36,083 bases of DNA, taken from assembly GCA_002422795.1 (NCBI GenBank), contig DITJ01000081.1, positions 1 through 36,083 on the forward strand. Direction: 5' to 3'. The position numbers and the translations under genes were made by a program. The notes beneath the pieces were generated by a model. The model did no database searches, was not told the DNA's origin, and saw only the letters and a program-made list of their open reading frames with translations. The stretch is from Alphaproteobacteria bacterium UBA6187. GTDB lineage: Bacteria; Pseudomonadota; Alphaproteobacteria; Rickettsiales; UBA6187. Below, in pieces: positions 17,589 through 24,450 of the stretch (positions are counted from its first letter, which is position 1; every line of letters starts with the position of its first letter).

Positions 17589-17835
17589 AAAAGACCTCTG
17601 TATGTGAGGGATTTTTTAGTGATACCGCCTCCTTATCTAATCACCCGCGTCGTCGTGCTGCGGTCTCGTTGTGCTCACGTATGTTTAATACGCTCCGCGC
17701 ACCGCAGCCGAAACTCCTAGCGGATCGATTGATAAGGAGGCGGTATGAGCTATAAGAGCGCCGGTCCGCAAAGCCGTAAGTGTAAAGACTTGCATGGGGA
17801 TTTGAGGGCGGACGTGATGAACTTAATCGCTAAAA
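17589..17835. repeat. AAAGACCTC-family element interrupted by another palindrome
   Basis: The left end AAAAGACCTCTG (17589-17600) and ATTTTTTAGTGA match the element at 6190-6340. The match resumes after 17746 with AGAGCGCC and GATTTGAGGGCGGACGTGA. Between the two halves sits the 125-bp palindrome annotated separately. The right terminal repeat is lost or degraded. Its end lies about 30 bp before the fabI start. Confidence 0.7.
17622..17746. repeat. G+C-rich 125-bp palindrome nested in another repeat
   Basis: ATACCGCCTCCTTATC (17622-17637) and its exact inverse GATAAGGAGGCGGTAT (17731-17746) bound a G+C-rich interior that itself contains TGCGGT/ACCGCA arms. TGA occurs on both outer sides, compatible with a 3-bp target duplication. 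It has no gene. Confidence 0.75.
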
Positions 17836-17865
17836 CAGAATTCTTTCTAATGGTGGGTAAACTAT

Positions 17866-18630
17866 ATGGGTATTTTAACTGGTAAAAAAGGCCTGGTGGT
17901 TGGCATTGCCAATGATGCCTCAATAGCATGGGGATGTGCCAAGGCATTCCGCGATCAGGGTGCGGAGCTGGCCATAACCTATCTTAATGACAAAGCTAAA
18001 ACTTATGTGCAGCCGTTAGCGGATGCGCTACAGGCACCGATTTTCATGAAGCTGGATGTAACACAACCGCAAGAGCAGGAAGCTCTATTTGCCGCGATTA
18101 CAGAAAAATGGGGCAAGCTGGATTTCCTTTTGCATTCTATCGCTTTTGCACCAAAGGCGGATTTGCAGGGGCGCGTTGTAGATAGTTCCGCAGAAGGCTT
18201 TGCCCAGGCTATGGATGTTTCCTGCCACTCGCTGATGCGCCTTACTAGAGCTGCCGAGCCTCTGATGAAGGACGGTGGTTCCATAATTACTATGAGCTAT
18301 TACGGTGCTGAGAAAGTGATAACGCACTACAATATAATGGGGCCGGTTAAGGCTGCATTGGAATCCAGCGTTAAATATCTCTCTGCAGAACTTGGAAGCG
18401 CGTCTATCCGGGTGAATGCCCTTTCTGCTGGGCCAGTTAAAACACGTGCCGCTTCCGGCCTTGCGGATTTTGACAATTTGATGGAAGAAGCTGCCAGCAA
18501 GGCCCCATTGCATCAATTGGTAACTCTGGAACAAATTGGCGAAATGGCTGCATTTCTTGTTTCCGATAATGCGAAGCAAGTAACCGGGCAGACTATCTAT
18601 GTCGATGCGGGATATAATGTGAAAGGCTAA
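17866..18630 (+). CDS. fabI: Enoyl-[acyl-carrier-protein] reductase (NADH), FabI type
   Basis: FabI carries out the last reduction of each fatty-acid elongation cycle. It has 254 residues. The N-terminal cofactor region is GLVVGIANDASIAWGCA (FabI-specific), then DVTQPQEQEALFAAI, and LDFLLHSIAFAPK. The catalytic Tyr155-x6-Lys162 is in YYGAEKVITHYNIMGPVKAALE, and the C-terminus is GQTIYVDAGYNVKG. It is the sensitive, E. coli-like form, not FabL or FabV. The upstream 280 bp consist mainly of two nested repeats, so the fabI promoter must lie in or next to repeat DNA. The ribosome site (GGTGGG) is weak. Confidence 0.95.
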   Translation: MGILTGKKGLVVGIANDASIAWGCAKAFRDQGAELAITYLNDKAKTYVQPLADALQAPIFMKLDVTQPQEQEALFAAITEKWGKLDFLLHSIAFAPKADLQGRVVDSSAEGFAQAMDVSCHSLMRLTRAAEPLMKDGGSIITMSYYGAEKVITHYNIMGPVKAALESSVKYLSAELGSASIRVNALSAGPVKTRAASGLADFDNLMEEAASKAPLHQLVTLEQIGEMAAFLVSDNAKQVTGQTIYVDAGYNVKG

Positions 18631-18773
18631 CAGTGCCTCATGCTATCCATTATCTTCACAGTTAGAACCAGAGGTAGTAAAAACTTATTTTACTTGTTTT
18701 AAAATGTATAAATTTAAGGTAATTTTATAAATAGACCAATTTTAGACCCTGACAATTCTGGGGATATTCTATT

Positions 18774-18792
18774 CAAGACCTCTGCATAATAA
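18774..18792. repeat. Isolated terminal repeat of the AAAGACCTC family
   Basis: CAAGACCTCTGCATAATAA matches the terminal inverted repeat of the element at 6190-6340. The body is missing. It ends 18 bp before the ECF sigma start codon. Confidence 0.55.
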
Positions 18793-18810
18793 TTCAGGTA
18801 TATTTTTCTT

Positions 18811-19377
18811 ATGGTTACAGAGAAGATTAAGAAATCTGATGCTAAAGCGCGTAGCATGGAGCAATTACTACAGAAGGCTGTGTCTGATGAGTATAATTCC
18901 TATTACTATCAGCAATTTCTGACAGAAGTATCTCATTATCTCCGTCCATTTATAGCCAGAAGGATTCCATCTGCTGATATTGAAGATGTTTTACAGGAAA
19001 TATTAGTTTCAATTCATAAAGCCAGGCATACCTATGATGGTAAGCGTTCTATATTGCCATGGATTTCAGCTATTGCCCGTTACCGTGTTGTAGATTACTT
19101 ACGCAGCCATTATTCAAAAATACAATATGCACATGTAGATGTTTCAGAAATGCAGGATTTTTTGGGAGAAGATGTAACTAAACCATCTGACCTCTCCGAA
19201 TATATAGTTGAAGAGGTGGAAAAATTACCAATGAAACAGAAAAAAATTCTTCATTTGATACATACAGAAGGTTATACGGCAAAAGAGGTGGGGGTGCAGT
19301 TAGGTATGAATGAATCTGCCGTAAAAGTATCAGCTCACCGTGCCTATAAGCTAATAAAATCAAGATTACCAATATGA
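18811..19377 (+). CDS. ECF-type RNA polymerase sigma factor (SigF-like)
   Basis: A 188-residue extracytoplasmic-function sigma factor. Region 2 spans about residues 30-100 (RRIPSADIEDVLQEILVSIHKARHTYDGKRSILPWISAIARYRVVDYLR). Region 4 is about 132-186 (LPMKQKKILHLIHTEGYTAKEVGVQLGMNESAVKVSAHRAYKLIK). It overlaps by 4 nt the gene of an NrsF-type membrane protein, the normal arrangement of SigF-NrsF pairs in proteobacteria, where NrsF sequesters the sigma factor until a metal or redox signal arrives. The likely target is the bufferin-like gene downstream, which has a SigF-like promoter. Confidence 0.93.
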   Translation: MVTEKIKKSDAKARSMEQLLQKAVSDEYNSYYYQQFLTEVSHYLRPFIARRIPSADIEDVLQEILVSIHKARHTYDGKRSILPWISAIARYRVVDYLRSHYSKIQYAHVDVSEMQDFLGEDVTKPSDLSEYIVEEVEKLPMKQKKILHLIHTEGYTAKEVGVQLGMNESAVKVSAHRAYKLIKSRLPI

Positions 19378-20024
19378 CTATAAAAACAGAAGAGCTCATT
19401 AATTCCCTGGCACAGGATTCTACGGTTGTAAAGCAGTTACAATCACCGTTACGCCTGTCTTTTTATCTTCTGGGCATATTAATTATTTACGCCGTAGTAA
19501 CGGGGTTTACAATTGGCATAAGGGAAGATTTATTAACACAATTGGGCCGCCCATTTTTCATTGCTGAAATTTCATTACTGTTATTAACAATATTCAGCAG
19601 TGTTCTTGCCGCAATGTTTCTTTTATTTCCTGATGGATACCAGAAGAAAGGAGTGTTGTACTGGCCACTATATAGCCTATGTGCATTTATTTTAATTATG
19701 GCGGTGCAGGTTTTCTTTCCGTTGGATTCAAGGATGGTTATTCCAACTGGCAAGGTGCATTCAATGGAATGTACAATATGCATTGCATCTATAACCATAA
19801 TACCATCGGCTTTAATGTTTGTATTGTTACGTAAGGGAGCGAGTGTTTATCCTTTTCTCTCAGGGGTTTATGCTATGATTTTGTCTTCTGGTGTAGGATG
19901 CCTTATGTTACGTTTATCTGAGGCAGATGATTCCCTGATACATCTGGCCTTGTGGCATTATATACCTATATTACTGTTTGCAGTTATCGGTGCTTTTATC
20001 GGCAAAATATTTCTTAAATGGTGA
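19374..20024 (+). CDS. NrsF-type anti-sigma membrane protein (DUF1109)
   Basis: A 216-residue inner-membrane protein with six hydrophobic helices after an N-terminal KTEELINSLAQDSTVVKQL segment. This is the DUF1109/NrsF layout. Two cysteines lie in the segment HSMECTICIASITIIPSALM. Conserved periplasmic cysteines of NrsF are known to be needed for the response to chromate and cadmium in Caulobacter. The ATG overlaps the sigma stop (ATGA). A SigF-like promoter begins 1 nt after its stop codon. Confidence 0.88.
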   Translation: MTIKTEELINSLAQDSTVVKQLQSPLRLSFYLLGILIIYAVVTGFTIGIREDLLTQLGRPFFIAEISLLLLTIFSSVLAAMFLLFPDGYQKKGVLYWPLYSLCAFILIMAVQVFFPLDSRMVIPTGKVHSMECTICIASITIIPSALMFVLLRKGASVYPFLSGVYAMILSSGVGCLMLRLSEADDSLIHLALWHYIPILLFAVIGAFIGKIFLKW

Positions 20025-20025
20025 T

Positions 20026-20051
20026 GTAACTTTTTTCATAGACAATACGAA
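20026..20051 (+). promoter_or_regulatory. SigF-like ECF promoter
   Basis: GTAACT (20026-20031), a 16-nt spacer, and CGAA (20048-20051). The promoter reported for Caulobacter SigF is GTAACC-N16-CGAA, so the match is exact except for the last base of the -35 element. It points to the bufferin-like gene. Transcription would begin near 20058 and include the hairpin at 20074-20235 in the leader. Confidence 0.6.
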
Positions 20052-20073
20052 TTAACATGTTGTAAGTAATACT

Positions 20074-20235
20074 TATACTCATTCTGTCTCAAACTACCGA
20101 TTATAATGCCTCGTCTTTATTTGTTATATAAAAAAGTTAAATCTTTGAAATAGGCCACTATTACTTCAGATTTAACTTTTCCCTATAACAAAAAATACTT
20201 GATTCTAATCGGTAGTTTGAAACAGAATGAGTATA
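20074..20235. repeat. 162-bp inverted-repeat element in the bufferin leader
   Basis: The left arm starts TATACTCATTCTGTCTCAAA and the right arm ends with its inverse (TTTGAAACAGAATGAGTATA). Outer arms are about 34 bp with two or three mismatches. Inside, GTTATATAAAAAAGTTAAATC pairs loosely with GATTTAACTTTTCCCTATAAC, so the whole unit can fold into one long hairpin. A single arm of the same family occurs at 32042-32065. It separates the SigF-like promoter from the bufferin gene. Confidence 0.8.
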
Positions 20236-20273
20236 CTCTTTATTAATAACTAATAAATCAAAGGATTTTTTTT

Positions 20274-20555
20274 ATGAATAAAACTCTTCTATGCGCTGCA
20301 ATTGCAGGTGTTATTGCTGCTGGCACTGTTACTGCTCAGGCTGCTGATAAAGAAAAATGCTATGGTATTGCTAAAGCTGGTAAAAATGATTGCAAATCTG
20401 CTGATGGTGCGCATTCTTGTGCTGGCCATGCAACAGAAGATAATTCGCCAAACGAGTGGAATTTTGTTGAAAAAGGTCAATGTGAAAAAATGGGCGGAAC
20501 CACTGAAGCTAGTGGATCAATGATGATGATGAAGAAAGAAGATAAGAAAAACTAA
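20274..20555 (+). CDS. Bufferin-like precursor peptide (DUF2282, BufA1 type)
   Basis: A 93-residue secreted peptide. The signal peptide is about residues 1-23 (ending VTAQA). The mature part has the four family cysteines Cys29, Cys40, Cys49 and Cys70 in KCYGIAKAGKNDC, SCAGH and KGQCEKMGG, plus a Met-rich acidic/basic tail. DUF2282 peptides are bufferins, whose central cysteines are turned into thiooxazoles by a DUF692/MNIO enzyme (BufB) with BufC and which bind copper. No BufB or BufC gene lies in this window, so the precursor is an orphan here. AAGGA precedes the ATG, and a terminator follows. Confidence 0.85.
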   Translation: MNKTLLCAAIAGVIAAGTVTAQAADKEKCYGIAKAGKNDCKSADGAHSCAGHATEDNSPNEWNFVEKGQCEKMGGTTEASGSMMMMKKEDKKN

Positions 20556-20569
20556 ATGTTAATAACCAG

Positions 20570-20602
20570 GTGGCTTATGGGATTTCCTGTAAGCCACTTT
20601 TT
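20570..20602 (+). terminator. Rho-independent terminator of the bufferin gene
   Basis: GTGGCTTA (20570-20577) pairs with TAAGCCAC (20590-20597), followed by TTTTTA. It ends the bufferin transcript 15 nt after the stop codon. Confidence 0.85.
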
Positions 20603-20720
20603 ATCAATAGCTTCTTTATTTACTAAATATCCGCTCCTGAGAAGCTACGGAAGAAATATCAAACTTAAATTTTAGCCAAATAGGCTCTAAAACCTATTTC
20701 AAGAAAATTTATTTTAAAAA

Positions 20721-20749
20721 GTAACATAGATTTAACATAAGTATGTTAC
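20721..20749. promoter_or_regulatory. Inverted repeat upstream of a membrane-protein gene
   Basis: GTAACATA (20721-20728) and TATGTTAC (20742-20749) are exact inverse copies centred about 50 bp before the ATG at 20788. The position fits an operator; the regulator is unknown. Confidence 0.35.
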
Positions 20750-20787
20750 CATAGTTTTGTAAAGCTAATATATTAGGAAATTAAACT

Positions 20788-21291
20788 ATGGCAACTTCTG
20801 AGACATTAGAACAGATTCGTAAAGCTGGTGAAGAAGCTTCCGGAAGATTTGCAAAATCTAAGGATAATAAACCTGCATATACGACCAGAGCATGGACGGG
20901 AACTTTTATTTTCCCAATTATTGGTACGATAATTGGTTTATTTGTAAAGAGTGAAGGTGTAGAAAGTTTTGAACGTGGTATAGTTGCTGCTAAAAAGAAT
21001 GCAGAATATATCAAAGCTAAGGAGCTTGGTATTAATGGCGAAGAACTTGCAAAATTTGGCAAAGATGCCGCAGTAGCAGAAAAATTGCATGATAAAATTC
21101 AGCCAAATGATCGTGTATTCTGGGGAGCTACAATTGGAATATTCACATTAGGGCCTTTGCTTCCATTAGCTGCTACAGTTATTAATATGGTAGATAGAAG
21201 CTTTGCTAAAAGAGAAGCAAGAAAAGCTGGTGATAAATTATATACAGAAATAGTAAACGAGTCTAAAGAAACAAAAAGAGAAGTTTCCTAA
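20788..21291 (+). CDS. Hypothetical small membrane protein
   Basis: A 167-residue protein not assigned to a family. It has two hydrophobic stretches, FIFPIIGTIIGLFV (about 41-54) and VFWGATIGIFTLGPLLPLAATVINMV (about 109-134). These are separated by a charged, helix-prone region rich in Ala, Lys and Glu (FERGIVAAKKNAEYIKAKELGINGEELAKFGKD). The N- and C-terminal tails are highly charged. A hairpin-like membrane topology with cytoplasmic tails is likely. It stands alone behind a possible operator and ends 1 nt from the convergent nucleotidyltransferase gene. Codon use resembles its neighbours. Confidence 0.7.
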   Translation: MATSETLEQIRKAGEEASGRFAKSKDNKPAYTTRAWTGTFIFPIIGTIIGLFVKSEGVESFERGIVAAKKNAEYIKAKELGINGEELAKFGKDAAVAEKLHDKIQPNDRVFWGATIGIFTLGPLLPLAATVINMVDRSFAKREARKAGDKLYTEIVNESKETKREVS

Positions 21292-21292
21292 T

Positions 21293-23815
21293 TTATATAT
21301 CTCCAAAGCTTGCAGATATACATTGAAAACTACAGGATAAATTAGCATCAATTGCAATAAAATTATAGGGAGCCTCAGTTGGTTTTACTGCCAGCATGGT
21401 TTCGTTGTCAAAATGTGCCGCCCAGTAAATGCCAAGTTTCTCACACTGGCTTTTTATATATTCGGGCTTATTTCCCCCGCATATGAAAAGATGGTCATTT
21501 TCCTTAAAAACGAAGCGCTTTTTGAAACATTCCAGCACCGCCAATGCTTCTTCAAAACTGCCAAGGTGGCTGCGCGAACGAAGGCGCACTTTCATTAATA
21601 TATCATCTTCATAATTATGACCTATTGCGCTTGATAAACCATCCGGCAGATTGCTTGTAAAGTCTTTATTATAGCGGGTAAGGAATTGCAGGCCGGTTGC
21701 AAGAATCGGCAGGCAGTGATATTTCTGTGCAAGATTATATATTTTCTGCCAGTTAATATGTTCAGGGAATTTATTTAATATCAGCAAGGCATCCGATACC
21801 CAGCGCACCGGTGATAAATGGTTCCATTCCACCCCATGTAAAATAGTGCATAGCAAATTTATGGTGGGGGAAAGGGTTGCCCATTTATGCCCCATAAATA
21901 TTGTATGTTTAAGTTCCCAAATATCATTTACATCGAAAAAATCAGCATTAAGATTTTCGCAAGGCCGCCAATGCACATCTACAATACTGCCATTTGCATG
22001 GCGGTAAGTGCTGGCATAGGAAAAGCGTATCCTTTCAGGGTTTGGTATGTCTTTGCATTTCCAGCCATGCTCGCGTAAAATTCCATCCACAGATATTAAA
22101 TGCGCCTGATTAATTAATATATCTATGTCAGACATCGGCCTTGAGCCTAAATCATCATAAAGCGACAAAGCATTTGCCATACCTTTTAATAAAACCACTT
22201 CAATATTATTCTTTTCTAATAATTGAACAACTTGCAAAATATTCTTCATTTGCAGGGCATTTTCAAAATAGCTTTTTTTCCAGATACCTTTTAATAAATC
22301 TATTTCTGCAATTTCATTGTTAGTAAGCGAGCCACTTAGTTTTTTATATATAAAAGGCAGTAGCCGCGCCGCGCCAGCTTCAAGCTTATAAAGTGAATGG
22401 TTTTCGGTAAATTCCTGCCATGTCTTGCATAAGCTTGTATCTGGTAATAGGAATAAAATATCCAGTAATTCCATTTGCGTTTTAGTAGGCAAAGCGCCGC
22501 CTTCATGCTCTTTTGGAATAAACAGCCCGGCATATTCAAAATTCAGCGAATCCAGCACTTGATGGCTATCTGGCTTGCCTGCATCGGGATATAAAGAATC
22601 CAACTCGAATGCGCGCGCTAGATATTCTTTTGCCTGTGCGGTACCCCCAATCAGTTCAGCATAAAAATATAAAAATGCAGCATTGCAATCTGCATGGCTT
22701 ACATATGGCTTAAGCATCTGGATTAGTTGCAATGCTGTTGTTTCTTCATCAAACAATGCCACTCTTAATTTTACTACTTCAATATAAGGATTAGGTTTAT
22801 TTATTTGTTTTAAATGCTGCACGATAGGCTCTAATCTTTTCCTTATAGATTCTAAATTATATCCGCTGCGCAGCATTGCTTCTAGCAAAAACGCCTGTCC
22901 TTTGGCATCAAGATTTCCAGATTGCTCAATATGCAAAGCAATATTTATTGCCTCGGAAAAACGCTGCTGGCGGCAAAATAAATAAAATTGCTGCAAATGG
23001 ATAAGGTTTGCAAATTCAGTTTCGCGGAAAAAAGCTTCATGGAAATTACGCTCGGCATTCTTAAAGAATCCGGCATATAAATTAAAAATCCCAAGTGCTG
23101 CAAAGCTGTTTGCTTCTGCTGGAAAAAATATTTCTGTATAGCGCGCAATTATGCAGGCAAATAATTTATCATTCTTTTCAAGATAAAAAAGCACATGCGG
23201 AACTGCGTTCCATGAGCTGTGCTCTGTTCCCTCTCCCACTGGGAGAGGGTTAGGGAGAGGGTCTCTTGAAAATATTTGGGAATCAGAACCCTCACCCGGA
23301 TTCCTTACCAATTTTTGAAGAAAAAAATTGGAGTAATCCGCCCTCTCCCAAGGGGAGAGGGGATCAAAGCTTCTTTCCTGCAATAAATAATTATCAATAA
23401 GGCCAGTAACCGTTTCCAGCCCATTCCAAGGCACTAAATCTGGAATATGTTTATATAAATCAACATCATTATAAAGGCAGCATAAATAAGCGGCTATATG
23501 GTGAAATGGGTGCCCATGCGGAGCATTTTTAAGCAAGACAGGGGAAATTTTGCGGTACGCAGATTCATGCCGCGCTTCATAAAAATCCAGACAGATATCT
23601 TCAATGCGGGTGATTGCATTATCAGGGGCATAGCTTTGTGCTTTATTTATAAGCCAACTGGCGGCTTTGGTATTTCCCTGTCGCAAAATCACATGCGCCG
23701 CCATTGCATAGGCTTCCGGCTGGTCTGGCGTTTGCTTGATTAGCTGCTTTAAGATAGCATCAGCCCCCACCCAATCGTTTTTATCACATAGTGCTAATAT
23801 ATTTTGGAATTTCAC
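21293..23815 (-). CDS. TPR-repeat / nucleotidyltransferase-family protein with in-frame repeat insertion
   Basis: An 840-residue protein. The N-terminal half (to about 440) is built of helical TPR-like repeats (DAILKQLIKQTPDQPEAYAMAAHVILRQGNTKAASWLINKAQ). The C-terminal half carries an uncharacterised nucleotidyltransferase domain (PF14907-like): VVLLKGMANALSLYDDLGSRPMSDIDILI near residues 540-570 with the Gly-Ser and Asp-x-Asp signature, then SIVDVHWRP and a helical tail. The substrate is unknown. Residues about 152-196 (SPWERADYSNFF to DPLPNPLPVGEGTE) are translated from a palindromic repeat at 23228-23362 that also occurs between genes at 33702-33774. The frame survives the insertion. The start is a GTG; the exact start is less certain than the rest. 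Confidence 0.82.
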   Translation of the reverse strand: MKFQNILALCDKNDWVGADAILKQLIKQTPDQPEAYAMAAHVILRQGNTKAASWLINKAQSYAPDNAITRIEDICLDFYEARHESAYRKISPVLLKNAPHGHPFHHIAAYLCCLYNDVDLYKHIPDLVPWNGLETVTGLIDNYLLQERSFDPLSPWERADYSNFFLQKLVRNPGEGSDSQIFSRDPLPNPLPVGEGTEHSSWNAVPHVLFYLEKNDKLFACIIARYTEIFFPAEANSFAALGIFNLYAGFFKNAERNFHEAFFRETEFANLIHLQQFYLFCRQQRFSEAINIALHIEQSGNLDAKGQAFLLEAMLRSGYNLESIRKRLEPIVQHLKQINKPNPYIEVVKLRVALFDEETTALQLIQMLKPYVSHADCNAAFLYFYAELIGGTAQAKEYLARAFELDSLYPDAGKPDSHQVLDSLNFEYAGLFIPKEHEGGALPTKTQMELLDILFLLPDTSLCKTWQEFTENHSLYKLEAGAARLLPFIYKKLSGSLTNNEIAEIDLLKGIWKKSYFENALQMKNILQVVQLLEKNNIEVVLLKGMANALSLYDDLGSRPMSDIDILINQAHLISVDGILREHGWKCKDIPNPERIRFSYASTYRHANGSIVDVHWRPCENLNADFFDVNDIWELKHTIFMGHKWATLSPTINLLCTILHGVEWNHLSPVRWVSDALLILNKFPEHINWQKIYNLAQKYHCLPILATGLQFLTRYNKDFTSNLPDGLSSAIGHNYEDDILMKVRLRSRSHLGSFEEALAVLECFKKRFVFKENDHLFICGGNKPEYIKSQCEKLGIYWAAHFDNETMLAVKPTEAPYNFIAIDANLSCSFQCISASFGDI
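23228..23362. repeat. Palindromic CCCTCTCCC-family repeat inside a coding sequence
   Basis: The right 74 bp (23289-23362) match 33702-33774 with only a handful of differences. The shared segment includes the hairpin CCAATTTTTGAAGAAAAAAA and the small palindrome CCCTCTCCC...GGGAGAGG. The left part adds CCCTCTCCCACTGGGAGAGG. The whole unit lies inside the TPR/nucleotidyltransferase gene and is read through without a stop codon. Confidence 0.85.
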
Positions 23816-23890
23816 TGTTTATCCATGGTGTTTATTTGGTTTATTCTTCCATATCAAATCTTTTTCGTTAGTAGTGGATTAACCTATGTA

Positions 23891-24332
23891 GCACGTGTCC
23901 CCGCCTTCGCGCACTACTGTCCGGTAAAAATTATACATAACATATCTCCATCTGATTTTGCGTTATATATCTGGATTGTCGTTGTTTTTCTTTGTAGTAA
24001 TTTTTACTTTTACGCTGAAATAGAGTTGATCAATAGTATGAAGGCTACCGCTCTCAGATAAATGGCTGTAAATCATCGCCACAAGATGGCTGTAACTGCT
24101 GAATTTCTTCGCATACCGATCACCTTTATGTTGTTCAACCGATTTCCTGAATATTTCCCGAGGAAAAGATTTCATTATATCTGCAAATTTGCTATTTATG
24201 TACATGGGCAGGCTTCCTTTTGTATTTTTAAGTTGTCGTAAACCTAAATTATACTAAAAGTGACAGCCTGCCTCAACATTATCCAATAGCTAAAATCTTT
24301 TACCGGATAGTAGCCTGCGCGGGGACACGTGC
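23891..24332 (-). mobile_element. Internally deleted IS4-type insertion sequence
   Basis: The terminal inverted repeats are GCACGTGTCCCCGC (23891-23904) and its inverse GCGGGGACACGTGC (24319-24332), with further pairing inward (CTACTGTCCGGTAAAA against TTTTACCGGATAGTAG). The 442-bp interior keeps only the first part of a transposase. The element is far too short for a complete IS4-type unit, so most of the transposase is deleted while both ends remain. A target duplication was not clear. Confidence 0.75.
23963..24205 (-). pseudogene. Transposase N-terminal fragment (DUF4372-type, IS4 family)
   Basis: An 80-residue open frame beginning SKFADIMKSFPREIFRKSVE, then QHKGDRYAKKFSSYSHLVAM and YSHLSESGSLHTIDQ. 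This is the N-terminal DUF4372 domain pattern of IS4-family transposases (FxxCVxxYxGDxxxKxFSxWDQFxxMxFAQLTxRxSLRDI). The catalytic DDE part is missing. It cannot move itself, but a full copy elsewhere could act on the intact ends. Confidence 0.75.
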
Positions 24333-24450
24333 CACATTCGCATTTTGGGTGTATAATGGCTAATTATTAAGTGGAATTACTATAAAAGTGCAAATTATCA
24401 GTCTAAGTGCAGGTGTTTATTATCTTACTTGCACTAAAATCTATGCGGTA

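Larger units (their letters stand above)
23816..24450. other. Intergenic region holding an IS remnant
   Basis: This 635-bp gap between the nucleotidyltransferase gene and guaA is mostly the deleted insertion sequence annotated at 23891-24332. The flanks hold no recognisable gene. Confidence 0.6.
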
